This document shows, in pieces, positions 1-8,772 of a stretch of DNA of 54,092 bases (its first letter is position 1; every line of letters begins with the position of its first letter). The position numbers and the translations under genes were made by a program. The DNA lies in assembly GCA_964353875.1 (NCBI GenBank), contig CAYGXU010000009.1:1-54092 (forward strand), in the 5' to 3' direction. This DNA comes from MGNI01 sp964353875. Lineage in GTDB: Bacteria > Chloroflexota > Anaerolineae > Anaerolineales > E44-bin32. The notes under the pieces were generated by a model. The model did no database searches, was not told where the DNA came from, and saw only the letters and a program-made list of their open reading frames with translations.

Positions 1-37
1 GATGCAACTCACGATCAGTTTCTGGAGAAGACTCCAT
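1..37 (-). CDS. 5' end of an unidentified gene (cut by window edge)
   Basis: Only the first dozen codons lie inside the window. The ATG at 37-35 is preceded by GGAG with five bases between, and by a strong sigma-70 promoter (67-94), so this is a real gene start. The predicted N-terminus (MESSPETDRELH) is clearly related to that of the ORF starting at 1300 (MEPLETDRDIYLLD), and the untranslated leaders of the two genes are also alike, so they are paralogues from a local duplication. The function cannot be read from so little. An in-frame TTG at 52 is an alternative start. Confidence 0.6.
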   Translation of the reverse strand, partial: MESSPETDRELH

Positions 38-53
38 TTTCGCTCCATTCAAA

Positions 54-94
54 ATTCAATTGTTGAATTATAACCCCGAGCCGACACATGTCAA
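54..94 (-). promoter_or_regulatory. Sigma-70 promoter with dyad operator over the -10 box
   Basis: On the minus strand TTGACA (94-89) and TATAAT (72-67) are separated by 16 bp, both perfect consensus. A perfect 15-bp dyad, ATTCAACAATTGAAT (68-54), overlaps the last two bases of the -10 box and covers the expected transcription start. The same arrangement recurs upstream of gmd (8732-8772). That position suggests a repressor operator; the regulator is not identified. Confidence 0.75.
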
Positions 95-128
95 CCCGCC
101 ACGTAGAGTAAAATTTTCATCGCCCTGA

Positions 129-950
129 TCATTTCGGTCCAGCGGCTCGAACCAGGATCTTGGCTGCCGCGTCACGATCCTCCTCACCGCTTTGAAACGG
201 GCTGTAAATGCGTGACCGGACTTGATGGAACGCCTCCAAGGCTGACTCGATGATTTCAAACTCACATCGTTCAAAGATTTCCCTGAAGATCGCTTCATAG
301 TCCCAGATTCTAAGCCGGTTTAAATTGCTAGCTGGATTTAGATAACGACGCCAGGTCTTCTCCGAGTAACAAAGCATCGCAAATGGATATCTGAAGAGGT
401 GATCGCGCAGATCGATGAAATGCACATGCGCGCCCGAGAATTTCGTGAGCGCAGCGAGGGATTTTGTAACCTGTCGTGGATTTTCAAGATGTTCGTAGAC
501 GGAGGAAGACAATACCAGATCCAATGCTTCGGCGCATCTATTTTGATATGCCTCTGCCGTATCATGCACAAGTGTAATGCGTGCCGGATTAGGACTAACT
601 TCACCATTCTTTATGAAGATGTATGGTTCAGCTTCTTTCGCGAGGACGAGATTGTCCTGCCGATTCGTCAAAGCGTAGGGATCTAAGAGCACTACATGTT
701 GTGCACCGCGTTTGAGTAGCTCGACTGCAGAACCGAAGTAGCCACCGTATCCAAGAATCAACACCCTTGCTCCCTGTATTCCTAGCCCCCACGCCGCCAA
801 CGCATCCGTATAACGATTGACTGCCGCTTGCGCGTCGCGCGTCTCGAGACCTGACTGCACTCCTATGTTGTGCCCCATCATCCAATGCATGATGGGTGTA
901 GGAGTGAAACGGCGTGCCAAACGTAATGCAAGATACTCTAACGACGGCAC
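129..950 (-). CDS. SAM-dependent methyltransferase-like protein
   Basis: A 273-residue protein with a class I methyltransferase layout. VLILGYGGYFGSAVELL (about residues 63-79) corresponds to motif I, which binds S-adenosylmethionine, and VVLLDPYALTNR follows as the second-strand acidic motif. LDLVLSSSVYEHLENP (about 143-158) is the usual post-motif segment of sugar and small-molecule methyltransferases. It is the last complete gene of the polysaccharide locus on this strand before the window edge, so a glycan or glycolipid substrate is likely but inferred. Demethylmenaquinone-type enzymes have a similar fold and cannot be excluded. Confidence 0.7.
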   Translation of the reverse strand: MPSLEYLALRLARRFTPTPIMHWMMGHNIGVQSGLETRDAQAAVNRYTDALAAWGLGIQGARVLILGYGGYFGSAVELLKRGAQHVVLLDPYALTNRQDNLVLAKEAEPYIFIKNGEVSPNPARITLVHDTAEAYQNRCAEALDLVLSSSVYEHLENPRQVTKSLAALTKFSGAHVHFIDLRDHLFRYPFAMLCYSEKTWRRYLNPASNLNRLRIWDYEAIFREIFERCEFEIIESALEAFHQVRSRIYSPFQSGEEDRDAAAKILVRAAGPK

Positions 951-964
951 CTCACGATCTCCTT

Positions 965-1300
965 TTATGCAAATTCACCTGAAGCGTCTGATTTTGTATT
1001 CTTGAGAAATGGAGAGGTCTTTCCGGGCCTCTCTCGAAAAAGCCAAATCGGATTCTCCATAGAAGCAATGATCAGGCGCGCCCGCAAAGCAATCCCCGAA
1101 GGTTTAATGACGTAACGCAACTTAGGAAGCTCAGCGCTTTTAGCTCTGATAAAAAGGTTCTCGATGAAGCGCCTGAGATACCAATTTTCCGTGCCCACAA
1201 CCACGCCGGTCCTTGCTGTCATACTAACCTGGGGTGTGTCTTGACCGTTATCAATTGAATCAAGCAGATAGATATCACGATCGGTTTCTAGAGGCTCCAT
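965..1300 (-). CDS. Hypothetical protein, paralogue of the gene at the left edge; possibly truncated
   Basis: The ORF can start at TTG 1315, but ATG 1300 is the position equivalent to the ATG at 37 of the left-edge gene, and the two leaders and first codons align. I recognise no domain; the middle part (VVVGTENWYLRRFIENLF) is unfamiliar. Its promoter region is a decayed version of that of its paralogue: the -10 equivalent reads AAAAAT, the -35 is lost, and the Shine-Dalgarno GGAG has become GGTA. This suggests the copy is silent or degenerating, and its short length (111 residues) fits a truncated gene. Coding status is uncertain. Confidence 0.45.
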   Translation of the reverse strand: MEPLETDRDIYLLDSIDNGQDTPQVSMTARTGVVVGTENWYLRRFIENLFIRAKSAELPKLRYVIKPSGIALRARLIIASMENPIWLFRERPGKTSPFLKNTKSDASGEFA

Positions 1301-1316
1301 CTTCGTACCATTCAAA

Positions 1317-1357
1317 TCTCAATTGGTGAATTTTTGCCCTACCAAGACATGGGACAG
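1317..1357 (-). promoter_or_regulatory. Degenerate copy of the dyad promoter
   Basis: The segment 1317-1331 matches the dyad at 54-68 at 12 of 15 positions and lies at the same distance from its gene. The base positions equivalent to the -10 (1330-1335) and -35 (1352-1357) no longer match consensus. It appears to be a duplicated and decayed promoter. Confidence 0.4.
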
Positions 1358-1431
1358 GGCCGGTTATTCCCCAAGATCATCGCCATCCTTTAGAAAGCTT
1401 TGAAATGAGAAATGCAGTTGGTCATTATTGG

Positions 1432-3405
1432 TCACCGTTTTACAAAATCCCTCTTCGGAGCAAGCAACCACACAGAGACCTTATCAGCTCTCAGCACCGG
1501 CTGATAATACTCCAGGATGGGTACACTGACATGTTTGACCCAGGCATCGTTCTCCTCACCAAAAGGCTCTTCAGATCCCTGAAATACAATATAGAGGGGA
1601 TCACTGACGATCAATTGAAAACGGTGACGGGAAAGATCTCTATACAATTGAGCAAAATACGTTTGATTATTTCCCATCGCCTGGTTCATCATATCCTTGA
1701 GCTCATAATCCATTACCAGAGGAACCTCGGTGATCTCGCCAAAAGTAAGAAGCTGACGCTGGTCAATAAATAGCACTTCCCCTTTCTCTGCTGCTTCCAT
1801 GGTTAGATAACGGATGGATGCAAGCGCCTCGCGGACATCTTTATTGTCAGGCAAATCCAGGTGTTCTCCAACTCGGACGAGATTCCAAATTGGAACAAAG
1901 ATCACAGCCAGAAGCAAAACCCAGGCAAAGCTTGGCATCGATCGTAACACACTCTCCTTGGTGATTAAATAGCCCGTAAAAAGGACGAGAGTCACCAAGA
2001 ACATATCAAGATTGTGGAGATTACTCCCCCCACCGATTTTTACACTGGCGACAAGACCAGCTCCAAGGAATCCGAGAAAGGCGACCAGGGTTACAAGCCC
2101 CTGTAACCAATCTAACTTCACTCTACGGCTGAGAATCACCCATGCAAGCCATAATAGGAGAGGTCCAACACTATAGATCAACCCTGGGATCACGCCAGTC
2201 GGATTGGTAGCACTTGGCCAAAGTCGATACCAAAGGAGGGGCTGACTCAGGGAGGTGGAATAAATAGGTCCAGTGCTTGGGAAAGCGAGATCCATATAGA
2301 TTTGCGAAATAATCGCGCCGATAATCCCTGAAAAGCCCAATATGAAAGGACGTCGCAGCCTTCGCCAGAATGTCTGCGCCGGCTCTTCATCCAAAATTGC
2401 CCACACTATAGCCCAAATAGCAGGGGACAGCATCCATGTCCAACGACTGATTCCGGCATAAAAAGAAGCGACAGCTATGATCAAAGCTGGTTGCCAAAGC
2501 CAATTACGCCGATATCCCAGCACAAAGATGATTGCACTTATAATAAGGGGAGCGTAAATCGGTCCTTGAGAGAGAAATAGAAATGCCCAGAGAGCGAAAG
2601 GCCATGGTCCCAAATGGAGATGATCAGAACGTCGCGCCCCGATAACCACCCAACCCAAGACCATATGAGGCAAGATCCAAAGCAAAGCGTCCCATAAACG
2701 CATGTGCTCGATCGAGAGCCGACTAAAAAACAAGAAAGGCAAGCCCCACAATCCATGACGCCCCGGCGTTAGGTAGGAAGGATAGGAGAACTCTCCAACA
2801 ATATCGTATCGATCATGACTAAAGTAGAGGGAGTAATCCCAAAGCCGATTGCCTTCCGACCAACCAAGTGCGAAAGGATAATCCGTCACCTGAAATAAAC
2901 GCTGCACCACCAATACAATGCAACTGGAGAGGAGCAACGCTGTCATCCCTCTCACGACCCAATGTCCCAATTTCCTGGGAAAGAAAAGACCTGCAATTAG
3001 TGAAAAAATAACCACCAGCAGGATACGAAAATTCGGGAAATCGAATCGCCAGCCCCATGGTCCAAAAAGGAGGAAAGAAGGAAATGCCAAGCTTATCAGG
3101 GCGATAGGCCATCGGAGGGATCGTATCCGATCGAGCTGTGTCTCTATCTGAGGAATCCATTTTGATTCAACTTCCCCTGGTTTAAAAACCCCGTAGACAA
3201 CAACAAACATCACTCCCCATGCCAGGAGGCCATAACCGATCAGCCCCACGCCCCATTTGACTGAGAAATGCCCGAGGAACTCCCCATTGCCTGTACCCAT
3301 GCCGCGCAAGAAGAGATCGCGTGAGCCTGAGACAACCAAGATCCCTAATAGAAGCCATCCGATCCGTAGCCAAAATGTCGCGCTTCGAAAGATCGATTTC
3401 ATCAT
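1432..3405 (-). CDS. Large multi-span membrane protein, GT-C glycosyltransferase-like
   Basis: A 657-residue protein with about a dozen hydrophobic segments spread over the first 500 residues, then a soluble C-terminal part of about 150 residues (from about LDLPDNKDVREALASIRYL). The architecture resembles GT-C fold polyprenyl-phosphate-sugar transferases, which place sugars onto acceptors outside the membrane. FPNFRILLVVIFSLIAGL and SRDLFLRGMG are among the predicted helices and loops. I cannot see a defining catalytic motif, so a lipid-linked sugar transferase is inferred from topology and from its place in a polysaccharide operon. Its start overlaps the end of the next gene upstream by four bases, implying translational coupling. 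Confidence 0.6.
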   Translation of the reverse strand: MMKSIFRSATFWLRIGWLLLGILVVSGSRDLFLRGMGTGNGEFLGHFSVKWGVGLIGYGLLAWGVMFVVVYGVFKPGEVESKWIPQIETQLDRIRSLRWPIALISLAFPSFLLFGPWGWRFDFPNFRILLVVIFSLIAGLFFPRKLGHWVVRGMTALLLSSCIVLVVQRLFQVTDYPFALGWSEGNRLWDYSLYFSHDRYDIVGEFSYPSYLTPGRHGLWGLPFLFFSRLSIEHMRLWDALLWILPHMVLGWVVIGARRSDHLHLGPWPFALWAFLFLSQGPIYAPLIISAIIFVLGYRRNWLWQPALIIAVASFYAGISRWTWMLSPAIWAIVWAILDEEPAQTFWRRLRRPFILGFSGIIGAIISQIYMDLAFPSTGPIYSTSLSQPLLWYRLWPSATNPTGVIPGLIYSVGPLLLWLAWVILSRRVKLDWLQGLVTLVAFLGFLGAGLVASVKIGGGSNLHNLDMFLVTLVLFTGYLITKESVLRSMPSFAWVLLLAVIFVPIWNLVRVGEHLDLPDNKDVREALASIRYLTMEAAEKGEVLFIDQRQLLTFGEITEVPLVMDYELKDMMNQAMGNNQTYFAQLYRDLSRHRFQLIVSDPLYIVFQGSEEPFGEENDAWVKHVSVPILEYYQPVLRADKVSVWLLAPKRDFVKR

Positions 3406-4334
3406 TCCTCAGGCCTCTTAGTTTTGATCCGTACCTCCTCCGGCACAACTTTCCCTACCCAAAGCGCACCTGGAAGGCTGACGAATAAGTAAAAGAAACG
3501 TGTAATCAATGCCAGGGCGGTCGCCTGTTCCGTTGAAGCTCCAAAATGGGTATAAAAGGCTACTATCGCTAATTCACGGATTCCGTATCCATTGATGGAT
3601 AAGGGAATCAAAGTCAAAAAATAGACAAGACTGGAAGCCCCGGCGACATCTTTCAAACTTACAGGGATATTAAGACCAATGGCGATGAGAAAAACTGCAC
3701 AAAACCATACCAGAACACCACAACAAGAGGCCAACAGTGAAAGTAATAGCCAGATTGGCCTCTTTAGCCAATGCTGAAGAGCCCCCATAAAATGATCAAA
3801 AGCCTCTCGCATACTGCCTGATATTTTTCTTTTATCCATCGCAATGGGGCCCGCAAATAGCAGACCGGTTCTAACTACAGATTGGAGCAGAGGGATACCG
3901 AAGGGCAGAAAGAATAGCATCCCAATGAAACCAACCAAACGATCGACCACAACCGAGGCTGCTGCTTCCATGCGTTTCTCTGATTCCTGCACGATCCCTG
4001 CAATTCGCACGACATCTCCGCCTACCATACTCGGTAAAAAATTAGAAGCGAAAAGGCCAGAGAAAACAAACATAAGGGTACGAAAGAACGGAAGGAAAAT
4101 ACCCTGAGCACGCAACAGAAGAAACCAACGGATGGTGTTCCAGGTATGTCTCAATAAAAGTAAAAGAATGCTGAGGATAAGCAGATAAAGAGGCAATGAT
4201 TTGATCGCCTCAAGTATCATCCGCCAATCTTGTTGTGAGAGAAGCCAAAGGAGCAAACCCAACGACAGGATCGTGCCAATCAGTCTTAATCTCCAGGATA
4301 TCCCCTTCTTATGGACTTTATCCACATAGGACAT
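3402..4334 (-). CDS. Lysylphosphatidylglycerol synthase TM-region-like membrane protein (UPF0104)
   Basis: A 310-residue integral membrane protein with about eight hydrophobic segments. SGLFASNFLPSMVGGDVVRI (about 92-111) and the ending SINGYGIRELAIVAFYTHFG (about 247-266) are the typical conserved stretches of the LPG_synthase_TM/AglD family. Members flip or modify lipids or assist lipid-linked sugar transfer; the soluble aminoacyl-transferase domain of MprF is absent, as in most family members of this size. It overlaps the following gene (ATGA-type, 3402-3405) and follows the HPr-kinase-like gene by seven bases, so all three are probably co-transcribed. Confidence 0.75.
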   Translation of the reverse strand: MSYVDKVHKKGISWRLRLIGTILSLGLLLWLLSQQDWRMILEAIKSLPLYLLILSILLLLLRHTWNTIRWFLLLRAQGIFLPFFRTLMFVFSGLFASNFLPSMVGGDVVRIAGIVQESEKRMEAAASVVVDRLVGFIGMLFFLPFGIPLLQSVVRTGLLFAGPIAMDKRKISGSMREAFDHFMGALQHWLKRPIWLLLSLLASCCGVLVWFCAVFLIAIGLNIPVSLKDVAGASSLVYFLTLIPLSINGYGIRELAIVAFYTHFGASTEQATALALITRFFYLFVSLPGALWVGKVVPEEVRIKTKRPEE

Positions 4335-4341
4335 TGTTTTG

Positions 4342-5397
4342 TCAATCCATTACCGCAAGATATAAAGGTTCAAGTAATCTTAATAACTCATCCCCCAAAT
4401 CAGCTGGCGCTTTATTTCGGTAAGGCACTCCCATCCAATACACTGGGGTCTCTGCGAGGCGCTCAATGAGTAATTCTTGCTCCCGGGCTTTCCAGGCTGT
4501 GATCCTATCGGTGGCTTGAGGTATCCCGAGGTTCTTCTCCAGAAGCCTACAGAAATGACGCGCCTCAAAGAAATTCATATTGAGTACTTCCCCGACGGGG
4601 ATATCCGTTGGCGAAATCCGTTCGATGGATGGATGACTCCTTTCCGTACGTTTTAACAGGATGATCGCCGCTATATACGCTTCAGCAGCAATTTCATGTT
4701 TTGGCCACAGACGTTGAGCGCCCAATCGTATTGGCCACTTCACCCCCTCCCTTGAGATCATACGCAGCCGTCCGTAGAACTCCAGTTTCATTCGTTCTCC
4801 CAAGCTAAGCCTGGAACGAAGCTGTGGAATCCAGCGCAAGAGGTCAAGATATAGATGCGAACGTGTCAGATAGGGCAATGATTTCCGTCCCGGCAGAAGA
4901 AAAACATAATCATCTGCATGCAATCGGTATTTCGCTCCTCCACGTTCCAAAATAAGCGAACTAACCGTAGTCTTTCCAGTGCCGCCCATTCCTGTAAAGA
5001 TCAGACTTCGATCACCATAAACGACTGCCGCTCCATGCAGCATGAGGGCAGATTGAGTCGAGCTTAGAAAACGCAAGCTCGGATGGACAAGCATATGATG
5101 AACCATGGGAACGGCAATCCCGTTCCCTACAGCATCTATTTCGATCCGGCTTTCCCCCAAGTTTACTCTATAAGCCCATTGTGCCAGGAGTTTGTGGGAG
5201 TGAAAGCTGTATCCAGAGCTTCTTTGCCCGAGGGCATTTCCTCTTCTCCAATGTAGACGAAAAACGGGGATACCTGGCGAGAATTTCCCTGCCGAAAATC
5301 GGAATTCCTCCTCGATGAAATCAAGAGCATAGATATCCCGGCTCTCAAGTTCAAAACCTACCAGGTCATGAAAGTTATAACTCCGCGTCTCGCTCAT
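4342..5397 (-). CDS. HPr-kinase-like P-loop protein in a polysaccharide operon
   Basis: A 351-residue protein. LMLHGAAVVYGDRSLIFTG then GMGGTGKTT (P-loop, about 136-144) followed by RLHADDYVFL is the signature arrangement of the HprK C-terminal-like kinases. The N-terminal 110 residues do not resemble the HprK N-domain. Such stand-alone HprK-like proteins occur in exopolysaccharide clusters of many phyla, often with a PqqD-like partner; no PqqD-like gene is seen here. The substrate is unknown and HPr phosphorylation is unlikely to be its role, since no phosphotransferase genes are nearby. Its start overlaps the stop of the upstream GT4 gene. Confidence 0.7.
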   Translation of the reverse strand: MSETRSYNFHDLVGFELESRDIYALDFIEEEFRFSAGKFSPGIPVFRLHWRRGNALGQRSSGYSFHSHKLLAQWAYRVNLGESRIEIDAVGNGIAVPMVHHMLVHPSLRFLSSTQSALMLHGAAVVYGDRSLIFTGMGGTGKTTVSSLILERGGAKYRLHADDYVFLLPGRKSLPYLTRSHLYLDLLRWIPQLRSRLSLGERMKLEFYGRLRMISREGVKWPIRLGAQRLWPKHEIAAEAYIAAIILLKRTERSHPSIERISPTDIPVGEVLNMNFFEARHFCRLLEKNLGIPQATDRITAWKAREQELLIERLAETPVYWMGVPYRNKAPADLGDELLRLLEPLYLAVMD

Positions 5398-6530
5398 CCG
5401 CCAATCGCTTTCTTGAAAACTTTCTCATAGTCATCGGCAACATGGCGGATATCGAAAAGAGCTGCCTTGGAACGACTGGCGATTTTCATCTTACGCAACC
5501 GCTCTGAATTCTGCAGGCAATAGCGCAAGCCATCTTCGAAGCATTGGCGATCATTGATCGCACAAAGGCGTCCGTTAACACCATCTTCGACCAGATCGAT
5601 AAGACCACCCGCCCTATTGGCTACGATCACCAACCCCTGAGCGAGAGCATGTACACCCACTACAGGCAGTCCTTCCGAAAGAGAGGGCATGACGAGAATG
5701 TCACTCTCTCCTAATTGCCGCCAGACTTCATCGGTACTGACCCAGCCACCCAGATGAATGCGGTCTTCCAGGTGAGTCTTTTTGATCGCTGTTTCGATCG
5801 CTTCACGTTGGGGGCCATCACCCAATAATATACATGTCCACTTTAGATCCTTTAACCCTGAGAGAGACTCCACCAGGAAGACAAGATTCTTCTGAGGCTG
5901 AAATCGACCGGCAAAAATCAGCCGAGGCGTGTCCCCGACAGTCAGATTCCTATCTATTTCGGAATCTTCGGGCAGCTTCACACCGTTGGGGATGACGCTC
6001 ATCGCTACCGGGTAATGTTTTTGCGCCAATTCCATCGTATAACCGCTTACGGTAACGACCGCCCGAGCACCTTTCCAAATCGGGGGAGTGAAGGGATAAA
6101 TGAAACGGAACCAACGATCGGTCTTCTCTGGAACCCCCCCAGGCACATCCCCCAAATGAGCAGTAAGCACATAGGGGATACCACTCAGACGAGACAGCAC
6201 ATAACCGAGGACGCCAGTAGGAACAGCAAAATGTACATGGATCAGATCGGGTTTCCAACGTCGCAAATGCGATAAGGCAGGAAAAAAAGCTCCAAGAAGA
6301 TATCCCAACATCACACGCAATGAGGCTTGGGTCAGAACTCGCCGACCAGATGGGACACGCAAAACGCGATAACCATCAATCATTTCATCGCGAGGTAGCC
6401 CTTGTGCGTGGGAGGTGATCAAGCGAAGCTCATGACCACAATAGGCAAGCGCCTGACAAAGATCTGCACAGGCGCGTCCACCTCCCCCGCCAACAGGCGG
6501 ATATTCATAATTCAGCACCAGTATCTTCAC
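5394..6530 (-). CDS. GT4 family glycosyltransferase
   Basis: VKILVLNYEYPPVGGGGGRA is the classic start of a retaining GT-B glycosyltransferase of family 4. LIFAGRFQPQKNL opens the C-terminal Rossmann domain, and SEGLPVVGVHALAQGLVIVA carries the E-x7-E-type nucleotide-sugar binding region. I place the start at GTG 6530 because family members begin exactly with this strand; the frame is open to 6662, and ATG 6590 is an alternative, although neither has a clear Shine-Dalgarno. It starts 19 bases after the GT2 gene ends, so coupling is likely. The sugar donor is not deducible. Confidence 0.85.
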   Translation of the reverse strand: MKILVLNYEYPPVGGGGGRACADLCQALAYCGHELRLITSHAQGLPRDEMIDGYRVLRVPSGRRVLTQASLRVMLGYLLGAFFPALSHLRRWKPDLIHVHFAVPTGVLGYVLSRLSGIPYVLTAHLGDVPGGVPEKTDRWFRFIYPFTPPIWKGARAVVTVSGYTMELAQKHYPVAMSVIPNGVKLPEDSEIDRNLTVGDTPRLIFAGRFQPQKNLVFLVESLSGLKDLKWTCILLGDGPQREAIETAIKKTHLEDRIHLGGWVSTDEVWRQLGESDILVMPSLSEGLPVVGVHALAQGLVIVANRAGGLIDLVEDGVNGRLCAINDRQCFEDGLRYCLQNSERLRKMKIASRSKAALFDIRHVADDYEKVFKKAIGG

Positions 6531-6549
6531 TCGAGACTCAGCGGCCGAC

Positions 6550-7530
6550 TCAAGCCTGATCCTCCCCTTCACTCTCGTCCGTCCATCCATTATGAATCGA
6601 ACGAACTGAATAGGTGGGTTTCGCTTGAGATTCATGATATGTACGGACCAGTAACTCGGCAATTAAGCCCATCAGAATGGATTGGAATCCGAGGATAAAC
6701 AACATCGTGGTCATCAGAAGCAAGGGGGAGCGAATCATGTGTTCATCCAAGATAATTCGACGCCCGACCAATATTCCTAGCATGACGACACTCAATGCAA
6801 TTAAAAAAATGCCAGTCCCACCAAAGAGGTATATGGGTTTATTCGCATAGCTGATCAGGAATTTTACAGTGAACAAATCCAGGATGACCTTCAACGTTCG
6901 TTCCAAGCCGTATTTCGCTTTTCCGTGCCTGCGAGGGTGATGGCGTACTGGAATCTCGATTATCTTCGCGCCAACCCAACCGGCATATGCTGGGATAAAG
7001 CGATGCATCTCTCCATAAAGCCGAAAGCCCTGCAGGACTTCGCGACGATAAGCCTTTAAAGTACAGCCATAATCATGTAGACCGACGCCGGTGACTTTCG
7101 AGATGAGCCAATTCGCAATTTGAGAGGGGATTCTCCTGGTAAAGAGCTTATCCTGGCGATGAACACGCCAGCCCGAAACCAGATCGTAACCTTCCTTGAT
7201 TTTTTCCACCAGGAGGGGGATATCGGCCGGATCATTCTGCAGATCAGCGTCAATTGTAACAATCACATCCCCATGGGCGTGGTCGATCCCGGCCGCAATG
7301 GCCGCTGTTTGCCCAAAGTTACGACGTAATTCAACCACATGGGTATGTTTTGCATCTCTCTTGGCAATCTCTCCCAATACTTCCCGGCTCCCATCGATGG
7401 AGCCATCGTCAACAAAAACCAATTCATACGAATGGGCACTGAGCGCTGAAGTTAGTTCCTGATGAAGCGGTTTGAGGTTCTCCTCTTCATTGAAGACCGG
7501 GATGACAATAGAGAGATCCACTTTCTTCAC
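6550..7530 (-). CDS. GT2 glycosyltransferase with two C-terminal membrane spans (DPM1/GtrB-like)
   Basis: SIVIPVFNEEENLKPL and LVFVDDGSIDGSREVL give the GT2 nucleotide-binding site, VTIDADLQNDPADIP the DxD-like metal site, and a Q-x-x-R-W-like segment is seen in the catalytic core. Two hydrophobic helices follow (about 225-250 and 265-290), as in polyprenyl-phosphate mannose or glucose synthases, which load a lipid carrier that GT-C enzymes then use. The frame opens at TTG 7572, but GTG 7530 has AGAGGT seven bases upstream and matches family starts, so I use it. The two GT-C-like proteins in this locus are natural partners (inference). Confidence 0.85.
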   Translation of the reverse strand: MKKVDLSIVIPVFNEEENLKPLHQELTSALSAHSYELVFVDDGSIDGSREVLGEIAKRDAKHTHVVELRRNFGQTAAIAAGIDHAHGDVIVTIDADLQNDPADIPLLVEKIKEGYDLVSGWRVHRQDKLFTRRIPSQIANWLISKVTGVGLHDYGCTLKAYRREVLQGFRLYGEMHRFIPAYAGWVGAKIIEIPVRHHPRRHGKAKYGLERTLKVILDLFTVKFLISYANKPIYLFGGTGIFLIALSVVMLGILVGRRIILDEHMIRSPLLLMTTMLFILGFQSILMGLIAELLVRTYHESQAKPTYSVRSIHNGWTDESEGEDQA

Positions 7531-7608
7531 TTGCCCAACCTCTAGATCAAATTGATAAGACGAATGGGGCAATATGCTGCCAGGGCTTAATCTTCGTCAT
7601 AAAGGCTC

Positions 7609-8694
7609 TTATTCAAGCTCATTTGCCTGGCTATTCAATACAGCCGTTACTCCGGTATCCCAACGGTGCCAATCACCGAAACATTCTTTAAGGATGCGCA
7701 GGCCTTCACCAATGGGTTTCTGACCAATCGCTTCCATGTCTGCATCCACCATGATACGGGCTAATTGCTTATATGTAATTTTCGGTTCCCATTCAAGCCA
7801 TTTACGTGCTTTGGATGCATCAGCCAGCAGAAAATCTACTTCCGTAGGTCGGAAATATCGAGCGTCAATCTCGACATACTTTTCCCAATCCAATCCAGCG
7901 TATTCGAAGGTCTCGATGACGAATTCTCGCATACTTGGGGCTACACCCGTGCCGACAACATAGTCATCCGGATGATCCTGCTGCATCATTTGCCACATGG
8001 CTTCAACATATTCTGGAGCATACCCGTAATCCCTGCGCGCGTCCAGGTTTCCCAGATAAACCTTCTTTTGTGTTCCAGCTAAGATGCGCGCCACCGCTCG
8101 TGTGACTTTGCGAGAGAGGAAAGTGGGCCCACGGCGAGGGCTCTCATGGTTAAAGAGGATTCCATTGGAAGCAAACATATTGTATGCCTGACGATAATTC
8201 ACCGTCATCCAAAAACCATATAACTTCGCGATCGCATAAGGGCTACGTGGTTGAAAAGGGGTGGCTTCATTTTGAGGAGGTGGCGCGCTTCCAAAAATTT
8301 CACTGGAAGAGGCCTGATAGAAACGAGCAGCAATCCCGCTGCGTCGGATCGCCTCTAAGATGCGTGTCGTCCCGAGACCGGTCACCGATCCAGTATACTC
8401 AGGCATCTCAAAGCTTACCTTCACATGAGACTGTGCTCCCAGGTGATAAATCTCATCCGGTCGAACATTGTAGATTAGATTGGTTAATTGTTCAGCGTTC
8501 GACAAATCGCCATAATGTAAATATAAACGGGCTGAAGGGTCATGGGGGTCCTGGTAAATGTGATCGATCCTTTCGGTGTTGAAGGTGCTCGCTTTGCGGA
8601 TCATTCCATGGACTTCATAACCTTTGCTAAAAAGGAATTCAGCCAGATAGGACCCATCCTGGCCAGTGATTCCGGTGATTAAAGCCTTCAACAT
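7609..8694 (-). CDS. gmd: GDP-mannose 4,6-dehydratase
   Basis: This enzyme converts GDP-D-mannose into GDP-4-keto-6-deoxy-D-mannose, the precursor of fucose, rhamnose and perosamine donors. The extended short-chain dehydrogenase signature is complete: GITGQDGSYLAEFL (Gly 8, 11, 14 for NADP), ASSSEIFG, and SPYAIAKLYGFW with the catalytic Tyr-x3-Lys. FNHESPRRGPTFLSRK is specific to GMD. The 361-residue length is normal, and AGGAG lies six bases before the ATG. The usual follow-on enzyme (GDP-fucose synthase or RMD) is not in the window, so the final sugar is unknown. It heads its own promoter (8732-8772). Confidence 0.95.
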   Translation of the reverse strand: MLKALITGITGQDGSYLAEFLFSKGYEVHGMIRKASTFNTERIDHIYQDPHDPSARLYLHYGDLSNAEQLTNLIYNVRPDEIYHLGAQSHVKVSFEMPEYTGSVTGLGTTRILEAIRRSGIAARFYQASSSEIFGSAPPPQNEATPFQPRSPYAIAKLYGFWMTVNYRQAYNMFASNGILFNHESPRRGPTFLSRKVTRAVARILAGTQKKVYLGNLDARRDYGYAPEYVEAMWQMMQQDHPDDYVVGTGVAPSMREFVIETFEYAGLDWEKYVEIDARYFRPTEVDFLLADASKARKWLEWEPKITYKQLARIMVDADMEAIGQKPIGEGLRILKECFGDWHRWDTGVTAVLNSQANELE

Positions 8695-8731
8695 GGGACA
8701 CTCCTGTAATTATCGGGCATTAGTTTTCAAT

Positions 8732-8772
8732 ATTCAGTTGCTGAATTATACCCGGATCATGTCAACGGTCAA
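8732..8772 (-). promoter_or_regulatory. gmd promoter with dyad operator
   Basis: TTGACC (8772-8767), 16 bp, TATAAT (8750-8745) form a near-consensus minus-strand promoter. A perfect 15-bp dyad, ATTCAGCAACTGAAT (8746-8732), overlaps the -10 by two bases, exactly as at 54-94, with the two arms changed together so symmetry is kept. Compensating arm changes argue for a dimeric DNA-binding protein. The -35 box overlaps the stop codon of the upstream gene. Confidence 0.75.
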
